A DNA stretch of 64,000 nt from Epiperipatus broadwayi. Its lineage: Eukaryota > Onychophora > Udeonychophora > Euonychophora > Peripatidae. The DNA is taken from assembly GCA_028023455.1 (NCBI GenBank), contig JAQFVV010006197.1, positions 12,831,254 through 12,895,253 on the forward strand, given 5' to 3'. A model generated the notes under the pieces. It saw only the letters and a program-made list of their open reading frames with translations. It was not told where the DNA came from and ran no database searches. The first letter of the stretch is position 1. Every line of letters begins with the position of its first letter. This document shows, in pieces, positions 49,001-60,604 of this stretch. The translations under genes were made by a program, and so were the position numbers.

Positions 49001-51866
49001 TATATATATTTTGAACAGCGATAGACAATATGATTATGCTTTTATACAAAGATCACGACTTTAATATATTTGCAGTTAATACCAACATGTCATTTGATTC
49101 TTTCAGTTGACTACAGTATAAACAAAAGTAATCTTTTCCAATATTCTAACATCACTTATTGCAAATCTGAGTAACCAGAGTTATTAGACAATATTGTAAT
49201 TTCACCCCCATTCACAAAACAGGTTCTAGCAATATAGATTGTTTATTATTTATACCTTTTCATTTGAACTCAAACTTAATGAGTGCTTTAGAATTATCTT
49301 GATAAAGTAAATGTGCTTTGGATTCAAGAGTCCTTATTTATAAAAGAAAAATATCCAGAAAATGTATTGGAGATTAAATTGTACTATCATCGTACTAGTC
49401 AAGATTACAGAAGATAGTACTAGAATAAAGACAGAAGACTTGTTTTGTATCAGCAATTGGGATGATCCATATAACAATATCAGAAATTTTTTTTAAAAAT
49501 ATATTTTTTCTCCAAATTGCCAGCAGCTTTATTTATACTTGTCATCATTTTTTGTTTTCTACTGATTTGTATAGCATTATATATATATATATCATAATTG
49601 AAGGTTTAAATAGAATTTGTCAGTATTTCTTAAGAAAATCACCTTTTAAACTTATTTAAATTGATAAAGCTTCATTTTCAAAAAGATTGAATGCACAATC
49701 TATTATGGCCCTTCTCTCAGTAATTCAGAAAATTGTGTTTTATTTATACATGTTCATTTCAATCACAGATACTTCATTAAATGACTACGGGTTGAAGTGA
49801 TCAATTAAGTATAGAGATCAATGGTAAAAAAGCCCATTAGATGCTTATTTATTTTTAATGTTAAATTTTTTTATATATTTTTTTTAATACTGTAATGATA
49901 TTGTTGTTGTGTTTTCAGCTTTGTAAAATATAGATGCATAATGAAAAATTTACCAAATTTACAAGTTTCATTAAGATTAGTATGCAATTATTTATCAAAT
50001 GAATGTTTTATTAAAAAGATTAATATTTAATTTAAAAGATCAAGTTTGCTAATAGCAGATTAATATTTTAGAGAAATGGATTAAAAATATTTGATAAACA
50101 AAACGACATAATAATAATAATACACAGCAAAAAAGTGAAGGACAAAACAGTTCTTGGCTATGGCAACATTATTTCATCATTTCTGTGTACTGATTGGTAA
50201 TGAGGATTGAAGATGCTTACCAGCAGTTGCATTAAATAGGAGAAATTCCAATAACTGCAACCTCAGAAAGAATGAAGCACTCGACATGCAACACCAGCAA
50301 ACATCAGATTTACCATATATAAGGGTTTATAATATTAATAAGCCAATAAGCTATTGCACATGCGCTTTGTAGATTTAACTATATAAATGAATACTCCCAC
50401 TTTCCAAACACAAGATAGTCTTTGTGAAAAGATAAAATGAATCATCTATCTTTTCGACTCAAATGTTTATGAATGGGCAAATCTTAATTATTTGGAAATG
50501 AGAACGAGATGTTAATTGATCACTTGAAATTACTGTTTTACTATATGAATGAATGACGCTTGCGAAATTTCTAGAATTTACGATGTCATATGGTATTATT
50601 TTATATAGCGCGATGTTTTATAAACTGTAATATTAATAAGCTATTCATTTATATAGTTAAGTCTACAAAGGACATGTGCATTAGCTTATTAATATTACAG
50701 TTTATAAAACATCGCGCTATATAAAATAAAAGGGTAAAAGAAATTTCTTATTTACATAAGGGCTTATATAACTTTATTTCCTGGCTACAATTATTGCTAC
50801 TTTTGTAGTTAATAATAAAACCAACAGACATTTACGTCAAACAATTTAGAATTTGTACTGTTGGTTCTCCAAAATAATTTTACAAATCTGCCATTTTGTA
50901 GTAATTTGTATTTATTAATAAATATATGACAAGTATTTATTGCCTGTGTTTAAGCGAATACCTAACTTTGGGAAAATATTGACAAAAAAATTTGGTAACT
51001 AATTCCTTAGTGTTTAATAAGATTTATCTTATTACAAAAAAATAATAGCAATTGTGATTATTTTCCGAAAAATTAAAGTTGTATCAATATATTTTTTTTC
51101 GATCCTTGGATACAAGCCAATTATTGAGCAATTTAAGACATATCCAATGGGTTGATGAGAGAAATATGGGAATATATTAACTTCCATTTTGCAAATAGCT
51201 GAATAATTATGATTGCATTAAATTTTACAATAACAAATACATAGAAACCCGAGGAAATGAAAAATATTTACAATTTTTCTTCTGCAAAATATTAGAGTAC
51301 TTATTACGATAAACTGTTAATTACGTTACATATTATTACGAGAATTTTATCAGTTTTTTTATCCTATTAACTGTAGACCAATATTTTATTACAACTACTG
51401 AGTGCTGTTATGTGTTGAGAGTGATTTTTAAATTTCAAAAAAAAAAGTGGTCGCAGTTTTCTAATAAATTGAGACCACTTTTTTTTTCAAGCACAAATTC
51501 TGCGATATTTCCCCCCATTTTCATGGTTATCATGACACGTCTTAGTTCTTTACTTAATTTTGACAGACTTATCTTATTAATTAACTATCTTAGAAATAGT
51601 TTAATGAAATTGTAAAAAGGCACACATTTCTCTAAAATAATAAAATCTTCAATAGAACAGTACAAAGCTTAAATTGCTATATTATCGGAAATTAAAGAAA
51701 ACAATATCATGGTCAAAACTTTCAAAGGATAAGCAGATTAAAAAAATATAGGTTACATACAAATAATAATTCAAAATGATTTTTGTTCCGTAAAAAAAAA
51801 TAATTTTTACAAAAGAGTATTTTGTATATTTGTTAAAATTTATAAGTTATTATATAAAGTTCTTAC
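46034..51866. other. HPRT intron 1
   Basis: 5.8 kb with no recognised gene. A 53-codon plus-strand frame starting at 47562 (MQKSKDKIEPFIIAAENI and onward) is unassigned. 48120-48420 is less AT-rich and may be an old repeat. A fold-back repeat lies at 50325-50720. Confidence 0.45.
50325..50720. repeat. Fold-back repeat in HPRT intron 1
   Basis: The block TAATATTAATAAGC...TATATAAATGAAT at 50328-50392 recurs inverted at about 50638-50700. A second palindrome (ATATAGCGCGATGTTTTATA near 50605 with its complement near 50700-50722) is nested at the right end. Probably a MITE-like element; no terminal duplication found. Confidence 0.5.
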
Positions 51867-51899
51867 TTGAATAAAATTATTTTTTTTATGGACACTCAT
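51867..51899 (-). CDS. HPRT1: HPRT exon 1 (start codon, 11 codons)
   Basis: The minus strand reads MSVHKKNNFIQ and then a donor GTAAGAAC at 51866. It ends in phase 0, as human exon 1 does (nine codons, MATRSPGVV), and joining to exon 2 gives [12 protein letters not shown], parallel to VVISDDEPGYD. The assignment rests on phase, donor and position, since N-termini are not conserved in this family. The ATG is the only in-frame one in the exon. No other candidate was found between here and exon 2. Confidence 0.7.
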
Positions 51900-52502
51900 A
51901 GTAAAACGTAAACTTTGCACTCAGTTGACAACAACGGATACCTATAAAAAATAGGAGAGGGGGTAATTCAAAAGAATTAGGTCATATCTAAATGAAGAAA
52001 ATACAAATCTCGGAAAATTCTGAAGAGTACTCAACGTCAAATATTATATATATAATTTAAATTTTAAAGAATACTATCTTATCAAATAAAAAAAATGACA
52101 ATTTGTAATTATTAAGAATGCAAAATTAAAAATTTGTGTATCTCATTTTATGAATTTTTTTAAAAACATTATTCAATATATAAAATTAAAATCATTTTGC
52201 CATTTTTTTATTTAGTTAGAATGAGATATTACTTTCAATTTAGAACTCTAGATGGCAGCAAATGCATCTTTCTTTAATTAATTTGTTTTATTAATTATGA
52301 TTAAAAAACTACGTTAGCTAGGCTAAACATTTAAGAGCACACACCAAATATATACTGTAATGCATAAAAAATTCCTAATAATAAATTCAAATTATTTGAG
52401 AACAAAAGTGGATATTATCTTATCTATTGATTATGTCATTGCATAATAAATAATTTTAGTACAACTAAGGACTATCCTTAAACAAAATAGTTAGTTTTAA
52501 AA
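51900..52502. promoter_or_regulatory. Putative bidirectional promoter, HPRT / thiolase
   Basis: 603 bases separate two divergent start codons and hold no other coding sequence. They must contain at least both 5' UTRs, and probably both promoters unless a non-coding first exon exists elsewhere. It is AT-rich with no GC island. A TAGATGGCAGC motif at 52249-52259 resembles YY1- or CTCF-type sites found in divergent housekeeping promoters, but this is only suggestive. Confidence 0.5.
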
Positions 52503-52682
52503 ATGCATCGACTCGGAGTATTAACTAGTCATTTTACCGAAAAACGGCTTTCCAGCTCCCTAACACATGCCAGTGATCGCACGTATTTTCAAAAACATGG
52601 AGAAAATGATTGCGATCGGGATGTTGTTATTATAAGTGCCAAGAGAACTCCTATTGCGAAGGCCAAAAAGGGTTACTATAAA
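52503..52682 (+). CDS. ACAA1: Peroxisomal 3-ketoacyl-CoA thiolase, exon 1 (PTS2)
   Basis: Sixty codons from ATG to a GTAAGT donor at 52683. Thiolase carries out the last step of peroxisomal beta-oxidation, cleaving 3-ketoacyl-CoA with CoA. Residues 3-11 read RLGVLTSHF, fitting the peroxisomal targeting signal type 2 (Arg-Leu-x5-His-Leu/Ala/Phe). Residues 40-60 (DVVIISAKRTPIAKAKKGYY) are the N-terminal thiolase strand, equal to human ACAA1 DVVVVHGRRTAICRAGRGGF. Human exon 1 also ends right after that Lys, in phase 0. The first active-site Cys would be in a later exon. No second exon was recognised before 64000, so intron 1 exceeds 11 kb or exon 2 was missed. Confidence 0.88.
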
Positions 52683-53890
52683 GTAAGTTTGAACTGATTA
52701 ATTACAAGATGTACCTCGACTAAATACATAATTTGAACACTGCCATTAATTAACGATTTTTAGGATAGGAAAAAGGCCTTTTAATAGAATTAAATAAAAA
52801 AGCGTTAGAACATTTTGTGTGTAATACTTTGGAAGTTTTTTTTTAAAAATCCATCCAGTAAATATAGTACTTCAATCATTCTCCATATTTTCTCTTTCTA
52901 TCCTGGAATAATTTATAATAAGCTCTTAAGTACTACTGCAATCACTTTTTTAAAATTGTTTATGCATTGAAATAAGTTTATTTTTCATGTAAACAATGTC
53001 AAAATAGATATTAAAATTGCCAATTACGTATTTAATTTTAAAACTATATTTTAATCTGTTTCATTCTTTGACTTTTGCTGAAATTTATTTTCTATTGCAA
53101 TTACTCTTGACCGATCGTAAAAGAATCTTTACTGAATTTTAAATACATTATCCAGAGATTAATAGTATATCTAACGGTTTTACTTGCCTATTGATAAAGA
53201 TAAAAAAAAGTTATATCATACAAGAAAAAAACTCAAGAAATACTGTGGAATTGGGTTGTCAAGTACAACTACTTATAAACAAGTATGGCCATTCTAGTTG
53301 CACGAAAACAGATTTAGAAAGAAACATAGAAAAACAACAAAAAAGATGTTTTGTGATGATTATACAAATAATTCATAAACATATGCTCTTATATATATCA
53401 TCTTTTTTTTGTTTTACTTTACTTCTTAATACAATGCTATCTTAACTTCTTATTCAGCAAACTTATTTTAAAGGCTCAATTTTGCATCTTTAGAGTTGTT
53501 TTCAAAAGAATCTTTTAAAATAAATGAGCTCTGCCTTTTCTCACAACAATTATAAATACTTTTTTTATGAAATCTACTGTATTTTTCTTTCAGTGTGCCT
53601 ACTAATCTTTTCTTAATTTCCAATGCATTTCTATCTTTTCTGATATTACATCTTCTTGAGATAATTTCTATAATGTAAATGAGGTCTATCTCCCCATGAC
53701 AATTTCAAATATTTTATAAGATATCTGCTATTCTTTCATCACACATGTTCAATCTTACAAAATATATCATTTCAACTATAGATTTAATATCATTTCAATA
53801 AACTTGTTAGATGAAGTAAATTTAGCAGAATAATGGTTTTATATATGAATTTATTTAACTAATTATAACCATATGATGAAATATTTTATC
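52683..53890. other. Thiolase intron 1, proximal part
   Basis: AT-rich; no element or exon recognised. The 84-codon frame at 53191-53445 has no family motif. Confidence 0.4.
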
Positions 53891-53898
53891 TGCTATTT

Positions 53899-54486
53899 TT
53901 ATACCATAGTATGATCAGGAATAATATTTTTGGTCACTTAAATAAACACACATCTCTAAAAATAAATAACTATATTATGTATATTTATATGCAGGGTGTA
54001 TATAACATTTAAATATGATAGTTTACCTACATTACAATTGTTAAACTTTGCAAATCTAATTGTTAGCAGTATAGTTAATATTTGGGAAGCATGCTTTCAC
54101 CTCTCTTTAGGATCCTGACAATTCCAGTCTATGAATGGCTTGTCTTATATGCAGATATAGTGATGATAGCAGCATCCTACTTTCAGCATACATCATTATC
54201 TTGTACAATATTGTGGATTAAGGTATGTAATACCATTCAACATTTGATAATTATCTGATATAAACCAAACATCTGAAAGTTACTGCCTTTTTTATTTATT
54301 TATTGGAAATGATTAATTTCACTGATCTAGCTCTCTAAAAGTGACATGTTTATGCTGTTGGCTATTTATTTTCTTTTATTGTTATTGATCAATTTTATTG
54401 TAACTTGAATCCAATCTTGATGATCTTGTATTAAGATTAATTTCATTTTTAAGTATAAGTTTCTGCTAACTTAGAATTTCACAACA
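53899..54486 (-). repeat. 3' LTR of the deleted Gypsy
   Basis: It pairs with 56450-57082. In element orientation it starts TGTTGTGAA after a polypurine tract (54497-54487), which fixes that edge. The other edge is approximate. Confidence 0.8.
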
Positions 54487-55334
54487 CTTCCTCTCCCTGG
54501 CAGAAATTAGCTTTGAAATATGTAGTCCTTCAGATAGCTTGATGGATGTCTAGATCATCTTTTTACTTCATCTTTTGGCCTGGGTTTTATTATTCTTGGG
54601 TCTGGTTTCATCATCAGATCTGGTGAATTCTTCATTGAATCTTTTTTTTATTAGGCTTGGATTCTTCATAGGATCTGGTCTCTTCATTAAGTCTGGTGAA
54701 CTCTTCATTGTTATATGGTGTTTATAATCTGGCTTTAATTGATTTTGATGTCTGTAATGGTGTTATCTATCAATGGTCTTGATAAATTTTACTTTAACCT
54801 ATTTGGTTGTCATTTTGAACTTTTAGCATAAGACTCAAGTATTTATTCACATTTCAGCACTTTTATTTTTATTCTCATGACCATGCTGATTAGGTCTGAA
54901 GACTGATAGATTTTCCTAAGGAACAGATCCAGTTTATTATCAAACATATATGGGTAATTGCTTTTTGGGTTTAGTTATATTTATGAGAAGGTTTATTTGG
55001 ATCATTATATAGCCTAAATAATTGGGTCACTTACAACCTAATAGATTGCTGTGCTCACAAGTCAGTTCAACAATAAGAAAATGAATAGTGTTAATCAGAC
55101 TCAAGAGTGGTATTTGATTGCCTAGATAATAAGTAATCAATTTACAGCTAGCTTTCAGCCGATAACTTTTTTTTTTTATATTAATGCTAGCCCAAGTGTT
55201 TTGTGATACAATGAACATTGTAGATCTGATATCCAGTTCCATTGCTATTTATGAATTGTTAATTATAATTTATGCTTTGATGACTGAATCGCTGTCTCAC
55301 ACATTATTTATACAAAAAAATAATAAAATACAGC

Positions 55335-55431
55335 GTATGTCAAGCTACTTTTATATTTCGTCCAGAGGACTGATTTCTTTTTGATGAAAACCAATCCTCT
55401 AGTTGAAATATAAAAGTAGTTTCACATACAA
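55335..55431. repeat. Short hairpin
   Basis: GCTACTTTTATATTTC at about 55344 and its complement GAAATATAAAAGTAG near 55405 flank further pairing (CCAGAGGA with TCCTCT). It lies inside the deleted Gypsy body. Confidence 0.5.
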
Positions 55432-56083
55432 ATAATTCTGTTGATATTTTATTATGTTTTTGTATATATTTCCTTTAGTTAGTCTTATATATTTTTTTTT
55501 ATATACATTATTTATACAGGTATTTATTTTATTTTTACTTTGCCCTTATAGTTTTTTAGAATGGACTCTCTCATTCTTTTCTTAACAACTAGCTTTTTCT
55601 TTTTTAAATATGTAGTTGTTTTACTTTCACATTATATGCTGAAGTGATCATTTAGTATGTGCATATTTTGGCTTGTCACATCTTTAGCAACATTTTGTGT
55701 CTGTTTTTGAGAGTATATGGAGGCAATTTTTAATTTTTCTTTTGGTCAAATGGATTTTTCTGACTTTTAATGCTGGGATCTATTTTTTTAAATGAGACTG
55801 CATAACTTACTGTAGACTATTGTATGAAAAGTGGTATTTGGATTCATTAACAGCTTGCTCACAAATGAAAATATCTCATTCAAGTCACAGTTCATTGTTA
55901 GCTATCCTTGTTCTAAGGCACAATTTCTAGCCTTTTCTTCCACCTCCTGAATGTGGAAATTGAATTTGTATCTTTGTGATATTGTTAGAGATTTAGGGCA
56001 GAAATAAACTGTCAGAAGAGATATTGCTCTATTAAAATCCAGATCAGAAGAATGTGCAGGAGTTAACTAAAAATGTAAGATAT

Positions 56084-56275
56084 TTATACATTGATGAACC
56101 ACAAATGCTTATAAAAATTACTAACCGTGACTTTTTTTATTTGGTTTGCTGTAAGAAAAAAGTGAACTCTATCCATATATGCTGACCAATTTTTAGGATT
56201 AGCAGAATCAAATTCTTCTAGAAAGCCAATTTTTGCTATTTGGATTTTTTTTCCTTTAACATGGGAAACAAGCAA
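56084..56275 (-). pseudogene. Gypsy gag N-terminal fragment
   Basis: 63 codons containing GFLEEFDSANPKNWSAYMDR, then VHFFLTANQI. This is the conserved start of gag in Gypsy elements of the retrotransposon K02A2.6 type (FD...W..Y..R...FF.AN.I). It starts about 175 bases downstream of the 5' LTR in the same orientation, as expected for a leader. It ends in a stop after KHLWFINV. Confidence 0.75.
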
Positions 56276-56449
56276 AAAAAAATTCCAATTTTTCTTTACA
56301 GAAAATGAGTGACTGGTAAGGTTTGGTTCTTTTTTTTTATTGATGAGCTAATAATATTGCTTCAATTTTTTCTTTCAAACTAATGACAAAGATCTAAGCA
56401 ACCCATGAGGATAAGTAAATTGTGTTGCGTATGTGCCATTTCCATTGTG

Positions 56450-57082
56450 TTTATACCATAGTATGATCGGGAGTAATATTCCTGGTCATTTAAAAATAAC
56501 ACATAACTTTAAAAATAACTATGACAATATTTATTATGTTTTATTTATAATACAGTATATATATTGTATAATGACTTGATTTCTTTGTTTATATAGAGAA
56601 TATATAAAATGTTTAAATATAATGGTTGATCTCTAGTATGATTGATAAAGTATGCAAGTCTGGTTGTTAGCAGTACAGATAAAGTTTGCAAAGGATACTG
56701 TGATCTCCCTTTAAATCCCTGATATTTCCAGTCTATGGGTGGCTTGCCTTGCATGGATTGCAATGTATGTAGCTAACAGCTTTCTGTTCCACATTTGAAC
56801 ATATCTCACTATGGTTTACAGCTTTATAAACAATATACATATTGCCGTTGAATGTTTGATAGTTGTCTGATGTTTTTTAAATATCTGAAAGTTGTCTGTT
56901 TTACCAGTGAACTCCCTGTCCTTATTGGAAATGATCAGATTCACTGATTTAGTTTTTCAATTGGCATGTTAATACTATTAGCTCTTTATTTTCTTTTTAT
57001 TGTAACTTGAATCCAATGTTGATAATCTTTTAGTAAAGACAAGTCTATTAAGCTTTTTCTTAATTAAGTTGAGTTCACAACA
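56450..57082 (-). repeat. 5' LTR of the deleted Gypsy
   Basis: It aligns with 53899-54486 from TTATACCATAGTATGATC through TTCCAGTCTATG, TTATTGGAAATGAT and TATTGTAACTTGAATCCAAT to TTCACAACA. The copies are clearly diverged. Confidence 0.8.
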
Positions 57083-57894
57083 ATATCTTATCTTGTCGCT
57101 AATGCACTTCAATATCTAAGTCCTTTGTTGTTGTTGTTGTTTTTTCTAAAAAAAATTAGCAAATAGTTGAATTGATTTGCATTTCAAGCTGATAACTATC
57201 CAAGTTAAAAGTTAATGATTTTTCCCCCCATTGATTACCCTAGAATTTTTTTTTTTGGTATGATAATTATTAAACCAAATTTTTATAAATTGTAATAAAA
57301 TAATTATCAGCACATGGCAAATCTGGTAGCCAAGAAAGTGAAATCATTGTTTTTTTTTTTAATTGATTCAAATTAAAAAAAAATCCTATCAAACATATAT
57401 TGATGCCTGTTTCATGAATCTGCCTTTAAACTATTCTAAAAACCATAGTTTATTTCAAATTTCTGAGATTTTCCACTAGCTATAATATTTTTTGAACTCA
57501 TACATTTTTATAGCAACTGCCATAAGCTTTATGATTAAGTCAAATGCCTTTTATAAAAGGGATAAAAGTAATATACTGGTTCTTGGTTCTTTAAAGTTCC
57601 AATGAATTTTTGATAACCAGTCATCTGTAGAAGGAACAAATTATTCAGTAAAATCATTGAAAGACATTTTCTGAAGAGGATAATAATGACATTCTATTAA
57701 ATTACTGGAATATTTTTTATTCCTTTTAATTTTTGTAAATTGTATTAATAGAATCATCCCCCAAAACTTCTTATTTATTAACATAATATATTAAAACAGG
57801 CAAAACTCACTATACATATGCCACACACAGCAAGCTAGAGTAATCAATGGATGCCAGAAGGCTTGTGCATAAAATCCCCATCTAGTGCCTACTC

Positions 57895-57953
57895 ATCCAA
57901 TATCCCCAGACTAGTTTCTGGCTTGTGACCTTCGTCAGTGAGGGGCCTTGGAT
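57895..57953 (-). ncRNA. Hammerhead ribozyme, type I, intact core (copy B3)
   Basis: Minus strand: CTGACGA at 57938-57932 (the variable seventh base is C, which is allowed), stem II GGT facing GCC with one G-U pair, GAA at 57918-57916, stem III ACTAGT (57915-57910), cleavage base C at 57909. Distal stem I ATCCAA pairs with TTGGAT. It is antisense to the thiolase gene. Confidence 0.78.
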
Positions 57954-57980
57954 CTGAAAGCACTGCATCTAGATCTTAGG

Positions 57981-58039
57981 ATCCAAGGCTCCTCACTGAC
58001 AAAGGCCACAAGTCAGAAACTAGCCTGGGGATATTGGAT
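57981..58039 (+). ncRNA. Inactivated hammerhead ribozyme (copy B4)
   Basis: Homologous to copy B2, but the core reads CTGACAA (57996-58002): the invariant catalytic G of CTGANGA is A. Stem III is ACTAGC instead of the self-complementary ACTAGT. Either change should abolish cleavage. It is in the sense orientation of the thiolase intron. Confidence 0.75.
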
Positions 58040-58149
58040 GAGTAGGCACTAGATGGGGATTTTATGCACAAGCCTTCTGGCATCCATTGATTACTCTAGC
58101 TTGCTGTGTGTGGCATACGTATAGTGAGTTTTGCCTGTTTTAACAACAG

Positions 58150-60190
58150 TTATACACAAGCATAAGAGATGGTGGTCATGTGATGTTTATTGGCTTAAAA
58201 CCTAATATATTACCACCATTTTTTTAAAATTTCATATAGTCTTTTTATTTTTAAAATTTCAAAGAATTGTAATCTTTTCTGTCCAAATGTAATTAAATTG
58301 ATAAGTTAAATTTATTATTAAGCACAGTCTTCTAGTTTTTTTAATATTACCAGCCATTGATTTTAGCTGACTTATGGGATTGATTTTTTGAGGATCATGT
58401 GTTACTTGTAATGAATTGAAAAAAAAAAAAACACAAAATGACAATAGTCAGCAAATGGCTCTATCTTTTTGTTGTTTTAATCTACCAATCATTCCTTCTG
58501 TCTATCAATTTCAAGTGCCAAGATGATTTTATTTTCAACTAAGCAGTTATATGTTTTTTTTTAATGAATGCAAAATAATTATTTATATCTGCAATATATT
58601 CTTTAAAAAATGCCCTGCCTCCATAATATAAATAGCTTGAGCATCGAAATTGATAATTTTAGTATTTAGTAATTGCCACTATTATTATGTATTAATCTAT
58701 GACATTTATTAATCTATGCTCCTAAATTTTTTATGTAATATTTTTATAAACTGTCTTTTTTAAAGTTATTTTAAGTTATAATACAATTTATAAAACGTTA
58801 TTGTTTTGAGTGTGGATCCATCCAAATTTCTTTGCAGTGAGACTATCATAAACATGCTATTCGGCTTCCAAGGTACTCCAAGGATAATGTAAATTCATTT
58901 ATATTAATGAATGCTATATATATATAGAGTATGTACATGTGTCTATATTATATTTTAATTTTGAAAATTAGTACACCTGGGTGTCTTTTTATGTGGTAGA
59001 TAGGTTCTGCAAAAAAACCCGCACAAAAGAAATCGCACAAAAATAGACTTCACTTACATTGAAAAATGTGGGATACGTTCCATAATTTTCAAAAATCACA
59101 TAAAAGCAAAGCAACAAGGTAAAATTACTTTAAAATTTACATAAAAAAAATAAGGAAATAAAGTATGACTAATAAAAAATTTCAAATATTTGAAAAAAAT
59201 TGATACAAGACAAGATTTTTTTACTTTTTTTATTAACTATTTAATTTTACTCAAAACAATATGTTTTTATGTGTAATTTATTTTTCATTTTGTCATATAT
59301 ATTTTAATCATTATTGCTATTTGACAATGTGCAGGTATGTTTGTGAACTGATAAGAAATCAGATAAATCACAAGAGGCAATACAATTAGCACCAACTTCA
59401 GTCTCATGCTGTGTTTAATAAGGTGCATCAACTGAAAATTTTTGTTCATGGCTTTAAGTCACTCCAAAACCGTCAAATTTTGTATTATTGTAGTGAATTT
59501 ACAGTCTTTTTAAAGCTTAAAATGTACAGTAAGGTGCTGATTTGTTGTTGCTCATTTTGAACCAAAGGGAGCGCTTGACAACAATTTTGACAGCTCCAAG
59601 TTCTTTGTTTTGATATTCAAAATGAAAATGTATATTTTAGAGTATTTTTTTCATATTTTTTTACATATTATAAATTATTTTGATAAAGTATGTTGAAAAT
59701 ATAATTATTTTAGAAAAAATAGTTAAGATTTTAGTAAAAATTCTTTACTTTTACACAAACATAAATCAATGATGTAGCAGCATTTTCTAATAGGTTACAA
59801 ATGTTATTTTTAGGTTCTCTGCTGTAGAATATTTTTATAATTATAAATAGAAATTTATTTTTGAAAAAACTTTCATTTACTTTTATAATCTGACAAATTA
59901 TTAATTTACTTTTTACAGACAAATCTCATTAAAAGGCGAATATATTTTTACTGTTGATTCTGTAATTGAACCAATCAAAAGTTTAAAACTTTAATTCACT
60001 CAGCTAATAAAAAATTTTTCAGTTTAAAAGTTAATGGTTTTCTGTCGACAATGTAATTGGTGCTTAAGCTTTGGGATGATGATTTTACTAATTGTTTATG
60101 AAGTTCACTATATCCAGACATATAACTATTGAGCTCTCATTGGAATTTAAGAGCTCATTCATAATTCACACCATTAACAAGAAAATGATT
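58150..60190. other. Thiolase intron 1, unassigned
   Basis: No gene. A block around 59000-59110 (CCCGCACAAAAGAAATCGCA and following) has the look of the terminal region of a pogo/Tigger-type DNA transposon, but no transposase was found to support it. Confidence 0.35.
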
Positions 60191-60513
60191 GGCAATGAAT
60201 TAAAAGCACTCTAAATATTGAACAAATGATCAAGAATAGAATGATTTCATCTATTCTTTGATTCTCTGATGTTTATAAGCATACTTTTGTCAACGTTGTT
60301 GATAATTCAGAGTGAAGTTAATTTATAACCAGATGAAATTTGGCACTTAAGAGTTATTAAACTCATCTCTCTTTTAACACCTTGATTGTAATGATTAAAT
60401 AAGATATTTAAATAAAAGTATATTGAATTTTAGATGCAATTAAAGGAGATTTGAATACATACTTTCAAGCTCCCTTCCACTATCCAATCCATCTTAAATA
60501 ACTGATACACATG

Positions 60514-60604
60514 TCAAGGGTTGATGGCCTAGCGGTTAGCATAGCTGCCTTCCAAGCAGCTGATCCAGATTCGCTTCCCAGTCAACGTTTTGACATATAA
60601 ACAA
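60514..60604 (+). mobile_element. Retroposed tRNA-Gly(TCC)-derived sequence with 18-base target duplication
   Basis: 91 bases flanked by a perfect 18-base direct repeat (AAATAACTGATACACATG at 60496-60513 and 60605-60622). They contain a tRNA-like sequence (60518-60588) and a short A-rich tail (ACATATAAACAAA). This is the signature of LINE-mediated retroposition, landing inside the family A repeat. Confidence 0.85.
60518..60588 (+). pseudogene. tRNA-Gly (anticodon TCC) pseudogene
   Basis: It resembles eukaryotic tRNA-Gly-TCC: A-box TGGCCTAGCGGTT, anticodon arm GCTGC-CTTCCAA-GCAGC with anticodon TCC, and B-box-like AGATTCGCTTC. The acceptor stem pairs at only five of seven positions, plus one wobble, and the T stem has several mismatches. 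It is therefore a retroposed pseudogene or SINE head, not a working gene. Confidence 0.75.

Larger units (their letters stand above)
17985..51899 (-). other. HPRT1: HPRT gene span: hypoxanthine-guanine phosphoribosyltransferase (5' five exons)
   Basis: Purine salvage enzyme of the cytosol, making IMP and GMP from hypoxanthine or guanine plus PRPP. Five coding exons with GT-AG borders spell the first roughly 166 residues of about 218 in the human protein. Exon lengths of 107, 66 and 101 match human exon 2, exon 4 and exons 5+6 exactly; exon 3 is 190 versus 184, a gain of two codons. Introns are 5.8, 9.9, 15.8 and 2.5 kb and packed with repeats. The C-terminal exons (human 7-9) were not recognised at 1-17984; they may lie to the left of the window. 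The gene is divergent to the thiolase gene, with 603 bases between start codons. Confidence 0.92.
53899..57082 (-). mobile_element. Internally deleted Gypsy-type LTR element in thiolase intron 1
   Basis: Two LTRs of about 590-630 bases (56450-57082 as 5', 53899-54486 as 3') enclose only about 2 kb. Right after the 5' LTR on the minus strand lies a gag relic (56275-56084). Just before the 3' LTR lies a polypurine tract, GGGAGAGGAAG, directly followed by the LTR start TGTTGTGAA. Protease, RT, RNase H and integrase are not recognisable in the remaining body, so most of pol is deleted. It is antisense to the thiolase gene. Confidence 0.82.
57793..58142. mobile_element. Near-perfect palindrome, family B hammerhead repeat
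   Basis: Arms of about 172 bases meet near 57968 with few mismatches, starting TAAAACAGGCAAAACTCACT and ending in its complement. Each arm holds one hammerhead: minus strand at 57895-57953 and plus strand at 57981-58039. It matches the 6258-6822 element but lacks that element's long spacer. It lies in thiolase intron 1, where a transcript would fold into a long double-stranded hairpin. Confidence 0.85.

Noticed and set aside
54590-54640. CATCATCAGATCTGGTG as a reverse hammerhead core
   Set aside because: No GAAA complement at the right distance; it is part of the Gypsy 3' region.
58970-59120. Tigger/pogo DNA transposon terminus
   Set aside because: Only a vague resemblance in the terminal motif; no matching inverted end and no recognisable transposase.
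60518-60588. Functional tRNA-Gly gene
   Set aside because: The T stem and two acceptor pairs are broken, and an 18-base target duplication with A-rich tail shows it is a retroposed copy.
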